Positions 20,141 through 27,832 of a stretch of DNA of 64,000 nucleotides are shown here, one piece after another. The DNA is from Embleya scabrispora DSM 41855 (GTDB lineage: Bacteria > Actinomycetota > Actinomycetes > Streptomycetales > Streptomycetaceae), in assembly GCF_000372745.1 (NCBI RefSeq), contig NZ_KB889596.1, forward strand, positions 161,441 to 225,440. The letters run 5' to 3'. Each line of letters begins with the position of its first letter. The first letter of the stretch is position 1. A model generated the notes under the pieces. The model made no database searches and had not been told where the DNA came from. It worked only from the letters and a program-made list of their open reading frames with translations. The translations under genes were made by a program, and so were the position numbers.

Positions 20141-21331
20141 ATGACCGAATACGTCCGAGTGTCCGAACAACTGGCGCTGCCACGCGGGCCGGTCGATCCG
20201 ATCATGGCCTACGCCCGGCGGCTCGACACGTATCCGGTCCACGTGTGCCTCGACGAGGCCACCGCGCTCGCGCGGCTGTGCGCCGAGATCGACGGTCGAC
20301 GGGTCGCCCTGATCACGGACGACACCGTGTACACACTGCACGCGCGCCGGCTCGCCGAACGGCTGACCGCGTCCGGACTGGACGTGGTCCACACCTCGTT
20401 CCCGGCCGGCGAGGCGAGCAAGAGCCTGCGCACCGCGAGCACCCTGCTGGACTGGCTGGCCGGCACCTCGCTCGCCCGCCGCGACATCCTGCTCGCGGTC
20501 GGCGGTGGCGTGGTGATGGACACGGTCGGCTGGGTGGCCAGCGCGTACATGCGCGGCATCCCGTACATCAACGTGCCCACGACCCTGCTCGCCCATGTGG
20601 ACGCCGCGCTCGGCGGCAAGGTGGCCATCGACCATCCGTCCGCCAAGAACCTGATCGGCGCGTTCTACCAACCCAGGGCGGTGGTCTCGAACGTCGGGTA
20701 CCTGAGCACCCAGGACGGTCGCGGATTGCGCGCCGGGCTCGCCGAGGCGATCAAGACCGGGATCATCGCCTCCCCGGAGTTGTTCGAGTCGATCGAGCGC
20801 CGGCATGCGGCCATCCTGGCCGTCGAACCCGTGCCCACCGCCGCCCTCGTGCATGCCTCCAGCGTGCTCAAGTGCCGGTTGATCGCCCGCGACCCCTATG
20901 AGCGCGACCTTCGCCGGCCACTGAACTTCGGGCACACCATCGGCCACGCCGTGGAGACCGCGACCGGCTACGGTCCGGTCCTGCACGGCGAGGCGGTCGC
21001 ATTCGGGATGGCCTGCGCGGCCCGGATCGCCGAACGACGCGGGCTGCTCGACCCGGCCCTGTGCGCGCGGGTGAGCGGGCTGCTCGACCGGGTGCGATTG
21101 CCCACCACGCTGGCCGGATTACCCGCCCGGCTCGACCCGGCGACCACCGTCGAGGCACTCGGCCAGATCCGCAAGATCCGGGACGGCCGGCTGCGGTTCG
21201 TGCTGCCCACCGCGCTCGGCGAGACGGTGATCACCGACGACGTGAGCGACGAGGAGATCCACGCCGCGCTCGTGGTCCGCCCCACCGCCGAGGTCCCGTT
21301 CGCACGCACCCACGGAGGCACCGATGACTGA
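20141..21331 (+). CDS. Sugar phosphate cyclase (dehydroquinate synthase superfamily), probable C7-cyclitol synthase
   Basis: The 396-residue protein is a DHQ-synthase-fold cyclase. It has NAD-binding VGGGVVMDTVGWVASAYMRG, VPTTLLAHVDAALGGK, and the Zn ligands Glu202 (GLAEAIK), His265 and His282 (LHGEAVAFGM). The superfamily includes DHQ synthase, 2-deoxy-scyllo-inosose synthase and the sedoheptulose-7-phosphate cyclases EEVS and EVS. Residues 264-270 read GHTIGHA, the DHQS/DOIS form. Classical EEVS enzymes carry a Ser-Pro in place of the Gly-His here. Context (pseudo-glycosyltransferase, cyclitol-type kinases) argues for a C7 cyclitol rather than shikimate. Substrate is therefore sedoheptulose 7-phosphate by inference. 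The stop overlaps the kinase start by eight bases. Confidence 0.8.
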   Translation: MTEYVRVSEQLALPRGPVDPIMAYARRLDTYPVHVCLDEATALARLCAEIDGRRVALITDDTVYTLHARRLAERLTASGLDVVHTSFPAGEASKSLRTASTLLDWLAGTSLARRDILLAVGGGVVMDTVGWVASAYMRGIPYINVPTTLLAHVDAALGGKVAIDHPSAKNLIGAFYQPRAVVSNVGYLSTQDGRGLRAGLAEAIKTGIIASPELFESIERRHAAILAVEPVPTAALVHASSVLKCRLIARDPYERDLRRPLNFGHTIGHAVETATGYGPVLHGEAVAFGMACAARIAERRGLLDPALCARVSGLLDRVRLPTTLAGLPARLDPATTVEALGQIRKIRDGRLRFVLPTALGETVITDDVSDEEIHAALVVRPTAEVPFARTHGGTDD

Positions 21332-22217
21332 GCTGGATGTGTTCGTGGTCGGCGGAGTCGGCGTGGACATCATCGTCCGGGTGCCCGAACTACCCCTGCC
21401 GATAAGCGACTTCAAGGTGCCACCGATCCGGCAGTACGTCGCGCACACCGGCAACGGGGTGGCGCTGGGCTGTCGGGCACTGGGCCTGCGCACCCACTTC
21501 GCGGCCGTGCTCGGCGCCGACCCGGAGGCGGACTTCGTGCTCGCCCACTACGCCGAACAGGGCCTGTCCTTCGCGCATGTCTCCCACCCCAGCGGCACCC
21601 CGCGCAGCGTCAACCTGGTCGGCCCGGACGGCGAACGACTCTCACTGCACGACAGCCGCCTGCCCGCGGATCTGGTCGTCGACCCCGAGCTGTACCGCCC
21701 CGCGCTCGCCCGCACCCGGCACGCCCACGTGTCGATAGGCGGCTGGTCCCGCCCCGCACTGGCCGACGCGATCGAGGCCGGCGTGTCCACCTCGACCGAC
21801 CTGCACGGCTGGGACGGCAAGGATCCCGCCCGGGCGGACTTCGCGTACGGGGCCGACCTGGTGTTCACCTCCACGAACCGGCTCGGCGACCGGGTCGAGG
21901 AGGCCGCGCGGGACGTGCTCGCCCGGGGCCGGGCCGAGATCGTGGTCGCGATGGCGGGCGGTCGGGGCAGCTACCTGGTGCTGCCGGACCAGCCGATGCG
22001 GCACGTGCCGGCGCTGGCCATGCGGGTCGACGAGGTGGTGGACACCAACGGCGCCGGGGACAGCTACGTCTCGGGCTTCCTGTACGCCTACCTGGCCGGC
22101 CGCGACTGGGCGGACTGCGCCGCCGCCGGCACCCGGGCGGGCGCGCACGCCGTACGGACCGCGGGCACGCATACGTCGTTCATCACGGCGAAAGAGTTGG
22201 ACCGTGCGTTCTCCTGA
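21324..22217 (+). CDS. PfkB-family carbohydrate kinase
   Basis: This 297-residue ribokinase-like protein has an N-terminal VVGGVGVDIIV strand-turn, the di-Gly region HTGNGVALGC, and the PfkB signature DTNGAGDSYVSGF carrying the catalytic base Asp. GGAGGCACCG precedes the ATG, which overlaps the cyclase stop, so the two products are made together. A kinase coupled to a cyclase is expected to phosphorylate the cyclitol, as the validamycin kinase ValC does for valienone-type intermediates. ValC itself belongs to a different kinase family, so this is functional analogy only. Its 3' end overlaps the convergent nucleotidyltransferase by 35 bp. Confidence 0.88.
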   Translation: MTELDVFVVGGVGVDIIVRVPELPLPISDFKVPPIRQYVAHTGNGVALGCRALGLRTHFAAVLGADPEADFVLAHYAEQGLSFAHVSHPSGTPRSVNLVGPDGERLSLHDSRLPADLVVDPELYRPALARTRHAHVSIGGWSRPALADAIEAGVSTSTDLHGWDGKDPARADFAYGADLVFTSTNRLGDRVEEAARDVLARGRAEIVVAMAGGRGSYLVLPDQPMRHVPALAMRVDEVVDTNGAGDSYVSGFLYAYLAGRDWADCAAAGTRAGAHAVRTAGTHTSFITAKELDRAFS

Positions 22218-23337
22218 CGGGGTCGGGAAACGGGTCGGGGGATGCCTCGGGCGGCGGGTCGGCGGGCGCGGCCGACGCGAGAATGCCGCGCGGGGTGACG
22301 ATGGCGTCCCGAACGGTACTTCCGGCGGGGACCGTGGCGCCCGGCAGCACCACCGAGCGCAGTACGGTCGCGCCCGACTCGATCCGGCAGCCGGGGTGCA
22401 CGACGCTGCGCTCCACCCGCGCCCCCGGCGGTATCCCGGCGCCCAGCAGACTTCCGGCGACGTACTTCGGGAAGCCGTCCGACAGACCCGCCAGAGTGCG
22501 CGGGAGCGCCTCGGCCGGGATCGGGTGCGGTCGGTCCGGCAACCGCAGTTGCTCGGTGCGGTAGCGCTCGACCGTGCCGATGTCGGCCCAGTAGTCGGGC
22601 ACCCGATACGCCGTGACCCGGCGGCCCCGGGCGATCATCGCGGGCAGCACGTCGCGGCTGATGTCGTGCTGCCAGCCGTCCTCGCCGAGCGCGGCCAACT
22701 CGGCCAGGATTTCGCGCAGCGCGTCGATCCGGAACACGCAGAACGCGGTGAACACCAGGTCCGACGTCGGTCGCGCGGGCTTTTCGACCAGGGCCCGGAC
22801 CCGAAGGTCGGCATCGGTCTCGACCATCCCGAACAGGTGCACGTAGCGACGCTCGATGCGCTGCACGCCGATCGTGCAGTCGGCGTCCGCCGCCCGGTGT
22901 GCGGCAACCAGCGGCGCGTAGTCGAACACGTAGACGTGATCCGCGTGTTGCACCAACAGGTCGCTCGCGCCCGGGGCGAACAGGTACTCCGCGTTGGCGA
23001 GCAGTGCGTCGGCGGTGCCGCGTTCGGCGGGGCGGGCGGGCAGGATCGCGCCCGGGCCGCTTCGGGCCAGAGCGTCGTGCGGACCGAAGTGCAGTCGGGT
23101 GCCCGGGCGTTCGTCCCAGTGCGTGACCAGGTGGCGGACCAGGTCGGATTCCCGGTGCTGGGAGAGCAGGACCAGTTCGGGCAGGCCGGAGCGGACCGCG
23201 TTGGCCACGCTGAAGTCCACCAGCCGACAGGACGCGGCATACGGCACCAGGGGTTTGCACACATCGGCGGTGAGCGGGCCCATGCGCTCGCCCAGACCAC
23301 CCGCGAGCAGGGCGCCGCGTACTCCGTCGAGCGTCAC
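22183..23337 (-). CDS. GlgC-like nucleotidyltransferase with left-handed beta-helix tail
   Basis: The 384-residue protein has the sugar-1-phosphate nucleotidyltransferase signature GALLAGGLGERMGPLT with CKPLVPYA. It then has the product-site HADHVYVFDY and EKPARP, and a C-terminal hexapeptide beta-helix (VERSVVHPGCRIESGATVLRSV and following). It is built like ADP-glucose pyrophosphorylase. In validamycin biosynthesis a GlgC relative, ValB, activates valienol 1-phosphate as the nucleotide donor used by the pseudo-glycosyltransferase. The same role is proposed here. The start is a GTG at 23337 that overlaps the upstream isomerase stop as GTGA. It is the last gene of a three-gene leftward operon. 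Confidence 0.87.
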   Translation of the reverse strand: MTLDGVRGALLAGGLGERMGPLTADVCKPLVPYAASCRLVDFSVANAVRSGLPELVLLSQHRESDLVRHLVTHWDERPGTRLHFGPHDALARSGPGAILPARPAERGTADALLANAEYLFAPGASDLLVQHADHVYVFDYAPLVAAHRAADADCTIGVQRIERRYVHLFGMVETDADLRVRALVEKPARPTSDLVFTAFCVFRIDALREILAELAALGEDGWQHDISRDVLPAMIARGRRVTAYRVPDYWADIGTVERYRTEQLRLPDRPHPIPAEALPRTLAGLSDGFPKYVAGSLLGAGIPPGARVERSVVHPGCRIESGATVLRSVVLPGATVPAGSTVRDAIVTPRGILASAAPADPPPEASPDPFPDPVRRTHGPTLSP

Positions 23338-24323
23338 CAGGTCCGCCCCTGCGCCTGCCCGGCGGGAACCAACGTGCGCAGCAGCGCGAGCGACGTGGCG
23401 ATGCCCTGCTCCGTGGGCAGTAGGGCGTCCTCGTGTTCCACGTAGATCACTCCCCGGTAGTCGTCGTCGAGCAGCGCGGCCACGATGGCCGGCCATGGCA
23501 GTTCGCCGGCGCCGAGCGCGCGGAAGCGGATCGCCGGGCCGGGTCCATAACGCGACCAGCCCGCGCCGCGTGGCGCTTCGGCACCGGACCAGCGCTGGAG
23601 GTCCTTCGCGTGCACGGCCGCGAGCCGCTCGCCCCAGCCGCGCACGGCCGCCACCGGATCGTGCCCGGTCGCGGCGAGGTTGGCCGGGTCGAGACACAGA
23701 CGAACATCGCTCACCGCCGAGAGCAGTGCTCTCGCACTGGCCGGGTCGTACGCGACCTGCTTCGGGTGCGGCTCGAACACGACCCGCACGCCCAGTGCGT
23801 CCGCGAGGTCCAGGATCGGCCGCGCGGCGAGCGCCCACGCGTGCACGTTGTCCTGCCAACTCACCGCGCTTCCCGACCAGGACAACCAGCGCGCCAGATC
23901 GGGCACGCCCAGCATCAACCGCACCAGCGGCGCGCCCAGACCGGCGGCCAGCCGCACCGTGTCGAGCGCGGCGCGCAGCCCGTGGGCCCGCTTGGCCTCG
24001 GCGGTCCCGGCGAGCACCGGATCGGTGTGCGGCCCATGTGGTCCCAGCACCAACTGGGTGTCCCGGCTGTTGCTCACACAGCCCACCTCGACCCCGGCCG
24101 CCGCGCACCGCGCACGCACCTCGCGATGCAGCCCGGGATCGGCGTGCCGCCCGCGCTCCACCAGCGCGAAGTGGCCGTCCGCGGGCAGGTCCACCACGCC
24201 CGCTCCCGCGTCCCGAGCCACCCGCAACGCCCCGCTCAGACCCGCGGGCGCCAAGGCGGCCAGACACAACCCGAGCCGAATCGGCGCCCGCCCGGCCGCC
24301 CGTTCGTTCGGTTGCCCGGTCAT
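23334..24323 (-). CDS. Xylose isomerase-like TIM-barrel isomerase/epimerase
   Basis: This 329-residue protein of the AP-endonuclease-2/xylose-isomerase superfamily has metal-binding acids of the usual pattern. They include Glu in VVFEPHPKQ, Asp in VRLCLDPANLA, His-Ala-Lys-Asp (VHAKDLQRW) and Glu in VIYVEHEDALL. Such enzymes shift or invert sugar and inositol hydroxyls through metal-assisted proton transfer, as in the 2-keto-myo-inositol epimerases of inositol catabolism. In this operon it may epimerise a cyclitol ketone, a step handled by a different enzyme in validamycin biosynthesis. The ATG at 24323 lies 35 bp after the kinase gene. Confidence 0.82.
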   Translation of the reverse strand: MTGQPNERAAGRAPIRLGLCLAALAPAGLSGALRVARDAGAGVVDLPADGHFALVERGRHADPGLHREVRARCAAAGVEVGCVSNSRDTQLVLGPHGPHTDPVLAGTAEAKRAHGLRAALDTVRLAAGLGAPLVRLMLGVPDLARWLSWSGSAVSWQDNVHAWALAARPILDLADALGVRVVFEPHPKQVAYDPASARALLSAVSDVRLCLDPANLAATGHDPVAAVRGWGERLAAVHAKDLQRWSGAEAPRGAGWSRYGPGPAIRFRALGAGELPWPAIVAALLDDDYRGVIYVEHEDALLPTEQGIATSLALLRTLVPAGQAQGRTW

Positions 24324-24358
24324 CGGCGATCCCCCTCGCTCGGCTGCGCCTCGGCACG

Positions 24359-25288
24359 TCAGAGGTTGCGGATATGTGCCCAACTCTCGGGCGGTGAACC
24401 CTGGTTCGCAAGCAACGCGGCATATATCGCGGCCACCGGATCGGCGATCACGGTGGGCGGTTCGGCCGCGCCGAGCTCGGTGACGATCCGTCGGCTCAAC
24501 TCGGCGGCGTACGGCGGACACCCGCGGAACACGCCCCCGTTGAGCACGGCCCGCCACGTCCCGGTCAGCCCGGCCGCGTCCCGGGCGGCGCGCACACCCG
24601 TGACCAACTCGTCTAGGCCGCCTCGCACCACCTCGCCCGCCACCGCGTCACCCGCCTGCCAAGCCACGCACACCTCGGGGGCGAGTGCGGCCACCGCGGC
24701 CTTGGGAAACGGCCCGGCGGCCAGCCGACGGGCGAGTTCGCGCGGACCCGAGGCGGCGAACAGCGTGGTCGGCCGCCCGCGCCCGTCCGCCCCGCGCACC
24801 GCGGCCCGCAGGCCCGCCTCGCCGAGCGCGTACGCGCTGCCCTCGTCGCTGCCCAGATATTCGCACCCGCCGATCACGACGGGTGGTCCCGCGTCCGGTC
24901 CGGCACTCGCCACGCAGGCCGAGCCGGTACCGGACACCACCACGACGCCGCGCCCGGACAGCGGCGGCGCCAGGAGCAGCGGCGGAACGTCGCCGGAGAT
25001 CACGAGTCGACCCCGAAAGCCCCGTTCGCGCGCGATCGCGGCCAGCCGGTCGATCGCCCCCGGCGCGGTGTCCATGGTGATCGTCGAACTCGCGAACCAG
25101 CCGGTCGACACACCGCCCAGGTCCGAGGCGATCCGGGAGAGCAGTCGGACCAGCGTCTCCTCGGCCGCCGGTCCGGCCGACGCGGGGTTCACCGACTCCC
25201 GGGTGTACCGGATCGTGTCGAGCACCATGGCCGTGGTGCGCGTGCCGCCGGCGTCGATCGCCCAGTATCCGCCGACCCGGTACCCCAC
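24359..25288 (-). CDS. BadF/BadG-type ATPase kinase (N-acetylglucosamine kinase-like)
   Basis: The 309-residue protein has the ASKHA fold. Phosphate 1 motif IDAGGTRTTA is at about 10-19, phosphate 2 VVVSGTGSACVA, the Gly-Ser-Asp-Glu-Gly-Ser segment GSDEGSA, and an adenosine motif near AVLNGGVFRG. Eukaryotic N-acetylglucosamine kinase and bacterial glucosamine kinases share this family. Leading an operon with a nucleotidyltransferase, it probably makes the 1-phosphate that is nucleotidylated. The start is a GTG at 25288. Divergent transcription with the exporter operon leaves 133 bp of shared promoter DNA. Confidence 0.85.
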   Translation of the reverse strand: MGYRVGGYWAIDAGGTRTTAMVLDTIRYTRESVNPASAGPAAEETLVRLLSRIASDLGGVSTGWFASSTITMDTAPGAIDRLAAIARERGFRGRLVISGDVPPLLLAPPLSGRGVVVVSGTGSACVASAGPDAGPPVVIGGCEYLGSDEGSAYALGEAGLRAAVRGADGRGRPTTLFAASGPRELARRLAAGPFPKAAVAALAPEVCVAWQAGDAVAGEVVRGGLDELVTGVRAARDAAGLTGTWRAVLNGGVFRGCPPYAAELSRRIVTELGAAEPPTVIADPVAAIYAALLANQGSPPESWAHIRNL

Positions 25289-25421
25289 AGTCGAAAGCCT
25301 CCGCGGTCCGTCGAAATCCGATGTTCCGGCTCACGCTACCGGTGCGGGAGGCCGGCCGAGGACGGTGAGGGCGCAGTACGGTGGACGACACTCTGGGTCA
25401 CCCGATACGGACGGAGCGTCG

Positions 25422-26834
25422 ATGCGGCACGGCGGCGGTGTGCTCGGGCTGGTGGCTCCGGCGACGAGTTGGGGGCTGTTCTGGGGTGGCTGGGCCGCGC
25501 TGATCCCCACGCTCAAGGACGAACTCGCGCTGGACGACCGGCAACTGGGCCTGGCGCTGTTCGCGGTTCCGGTCGCGGCGGTACCCGCGATGTTGCTCAC
25601 CGGGCCGCTCGCCCGGCGACTCGGGCCGCGCACGCTGCCGTTGGTGACCGCCGCGTTCGCGCTGGGCACCCTCGCCGTCGCGATGGCCGGATCCCGATGG
25701 ACGTTCGCCGCCGCACTGCTCCTGATCGGCGCGGCCAGCGGCGCGATCGAGGTGGCGCTGAACGCCACCACGGCCGCACGCGAGGCGCTCACCGGCGAGC
25801 GCCTGTTCAACAAGGTCCAGGCGGCCACCCCGCTGGCGATGGTGCTCGCCGCCCCGGCGGTCGGCCTGGCCCTGCATCTGGGTGCGTCCGCGCGGGCGAT
25901 CCTGGTGGTGATCGCCGTGCTGGTCGCGCTCAGCGCGGTCCTGGCGATCGATCGGCGCCGGTGGCAGGAGCAGGATCCCGGGCCGGCCGCTCGGACCGAC
26001 CGCGCGCACGGCCGGCTGCTGTTCGCCCTGCTCGTGGTCGGCGCGGTCGGCGGCACGGTGCTGCTGATGGAGAACACCGTCGAGCAGTGGGGCGCGATCC
26101 ATCTGACGGACGACCTCGGCGCGGGTTCCTTCCTCGCCGCGTGCGGGCCGGCCGCCTACATGGCGGGCCTGTCCGCCGGTCGCATGCTCGCCCAGTGGCG
26201 CGGCGAACGGGTCGGCGACCGTGCGCTGGTGCTCGGCGGCGGCGTGTTGGGTGGGCTCGGGCTCGCCCTCGCGGCGGCGGCCTGGTCCACCGCGAGCACG
26301 CTCGCCGGGTTCGCGCTCGCCGGCGTCGGGTTGGCCCCGGTCGTCCCGACACTGCTCGCGGCGACCGGACGCGCGGTCGGCCCGAAGCGTCGCCCACAGG
26401 CGATCTCGCTGGTCACCACGGTGTCCTATGCGGGCTTCCTGGGTGCTCCGCCACTGGTCGGCACGTTGGCCGGGCACCTGGGTCTGGGCACCGTCCTGGG
26501 CATCGTCGCGCTGTGCGGCGTCGTGGTGGTGACGGGCAGTCAGTCGCTGCGGTTGCTGCCCGCCGAGGGGACGGACGATCCGGAGTCCGGTCCAAACGAC
26601 CCGGGTACGGATCCGACGGTGGACCCGGCGGTACATCCCGCGCAGGATCCGGCGGGCCGGGCCGATCGCGCGGGCGACCGGGATCATCCGGGGCGGCAGG
26701 ACCGTTCGGTAGATGGCAACGGTGCGTCGGGCGAGGGAAGTTCGACCAAGGGATCGCACGGGCCGGGCGCGTCGACCGGTCCACACCGACCCGATCGGCC
26801 CAACAGGCCGCACCTGAAGGGGGTTTTCCGATGA
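25422..26834 (+). CDS. MFS transporter with long polar C-terminal tail
   Basis: The protein is 470 residues. The first 380 form 11-12 membrane segments of a major facilitator (GLFWGGWAALIPTLKDEL, then AVPAMLLTGPLARRLGPR with the loop 2-3 motif). The closest general type is the fucose/DHA1-like group without obvious sugar-symporter residues. The last 85 residues are a hydrophilic Asp/Gly/Pro-rich tail that also holds the ribosome binding site of the next gene. As first gene of the five-gene biosynthetic operon it is the likely exporter of the cyclitol product. The ATG overlap with the next gene is four bases. Confidence 0.85.
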   Translation: MRHGGGVLGLVAPATSWGLFWGGWAALIPTLKDELALDDRQLGLALFAVPVAAVPAMLLTGPLARRLGPRTLPLVTAAFALGTLAVAMAGSRWTFAAALLLIGAASGAIEVALNATTAAREALTGERLFNKVQAATPLAMVLAAPAVGLALHLGASARAILVVIAVLVALSAVLAIDRRRWQEQDPGPAARTDRAHGRLLFALLVVGAVGGTVLLMENTVEQWGAIHLTDDLGAGSFLAACGPAAYMAGLSAGRMLAQWRGERVGDRALVLGGGVLGGLGLALAAAAWSTASTLAGFALAGVGLAPVVPTLLAATGRAVGPKRRPQAISLVTTVSYAGFLGAPPLVGTLAGHLGLGTVLGIVALCGVVVVTGSQSLRLLPAEGTDDPESGPNDPGTDPTVDPAVHPAQDPAGRADRAGDRDHPGRQDRSVDGNGASGEGSSTKGSHGPGASTGPHRPDRPNRPHLKGVFR

Positions 26835-27832
26835 CCCGAGTCCTGGTGTTCGGGTCGGGATACATAGCCGGACACGTGGGCACCCGGTTGACCCGCCTCG
26901 GCCACGGTGTCGTGCTCGGCTCTCGGCGCCGCCCGCGCACCCCGGAGAGCCGAGGATTGCGCTGGCTTCCGGTGGACGTCGCCGATCCGCGCCAGGTGCG
27001 TACCGTCGTCGACGCGGTCCGCCCGGACGCGGTGGTGGCCGCGCACGGGCCCTCGGACATCACCTGGTGCGAAGCCGATCCGGCCGGAGCGGCGGCCGTA
27101 CACGCGGCGGGCGCCCGGCATGTGGTGTCCGCGCTCGCCGGCCGGCCCGCGCGGACCGTGCTGATCTCCACGGACAACGTGTTCGCCGGACACGCGGACA
27201 GCTGTACCGAGTCCGATCCGACCGAGCCGGCCAACGCCTACGGCCGCGCGAAGCTGGCCGCCGAGGCCGCCTATCTGGCCGGCGGCGACACGCTCGTGCT
27301 GCGAGTCAGCCTGGTGTACGGCTGGGACCGGGCCGGTCTGCGGCCGAACTTCTTCACCACGTGCGCCGAACGCCTGGCCGTGGGTGCCCCGGTCGCGGTA
27401 CCGGACGAGCACTGGAACACGCCGGTGCTGATCGACGACGTCGCCGCGTGGACCACCGCGCTGCTCGACTCGGCGCACACCGGCGTCGTGCATCTGGGTG
27501 GTCCGCGTCGGCTCTCCCGGGTCCGCTGGGCCCGGCACATCGCGACGACCTACGGCGTCGACCCCGCGCTGGTGACCGCCGTACCGCAGGGGGACACGGC
27601 GTACGCGTGCCGCCCGCGCAACGCGTGCCTGCACAGTGAGCGCGCCGCCCACCTGCCCGAACTGCGCGGGCTGGCCCCGGTGGACGTCTTCGCCGCGGAC
27701 GCCGCGCTGATCGCCGCGCCGGCGGGCCTGCCCGCCCCGCCACGGACCCCGACCGTCCCCGACGCCCCAGCCGCCCTCGACGCCTCAGCCGCCTTCGACG
27801 CCTCAGCCGTCTTCGGAAGGGACCAGCCCTGA
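26831..27832 (+). CDS. NAD-dependent epimerase / RmlD-like reductase
   Basis: The 333-residue extended SDR has VLVFGSGYIAGHVGTRL at 4-20 (Rossmann), STDNVFAG, and the catalytic Tyr-x-x-x-Lys in ANAYGRAKLAAEA. Downstream residues resemble dTDP-4-dehydrorhamnose reductase. It should reduce or epimerise a sugar- or cyclitol-type ketone with NAD(P)H. The last 45 residues are an Ala/Asp/Phe repeat tail encoded by short DNA repeats. AAGGGGG lies nine bases before the ATG, inside the MFS gene. The stop TGA shares its A with the ATG of the next gene. Confidence 0.86.
   Translation: MTRVLVFGSGYIAGHVGTRLTRLGHGVVLGSRRRPRTPESRGLRWLPVDVADPRQVRTVVDAVRPDAVVAAHGPSDITWCEADPAGAAAVHAAGARHVVSALAGRPARTVLISTDNVFAGHADSCTESDPTEPANAYGRAKLAAEAAYLAGGDTLVLRVSLVYGWDRAGLRPNFFTTCAERLAVGAPVAVPDEHWNTPVLIDDVAAWTTALLDSAHTGVVHLGGPRRLSRVRWARHIATTYGVDPALVTAVPQGDTAYACRPRNACLHSERAAHLPELRGLAPVDVFAADAALIAAPAGLPAPPRTPTVPDAPAALDASAAFDASAVFGRDQP

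Noticed and set aside
20141..21331. aroB, shikimate 3-dehydroquinate synthase
   Set aside because: The Zn and GHTIGHA motifs would allow it, but there is no aroK, aroC or aroQ beside it and a PfkB kinase overlaps it. Kept as a cyclase of uncertain substrate.
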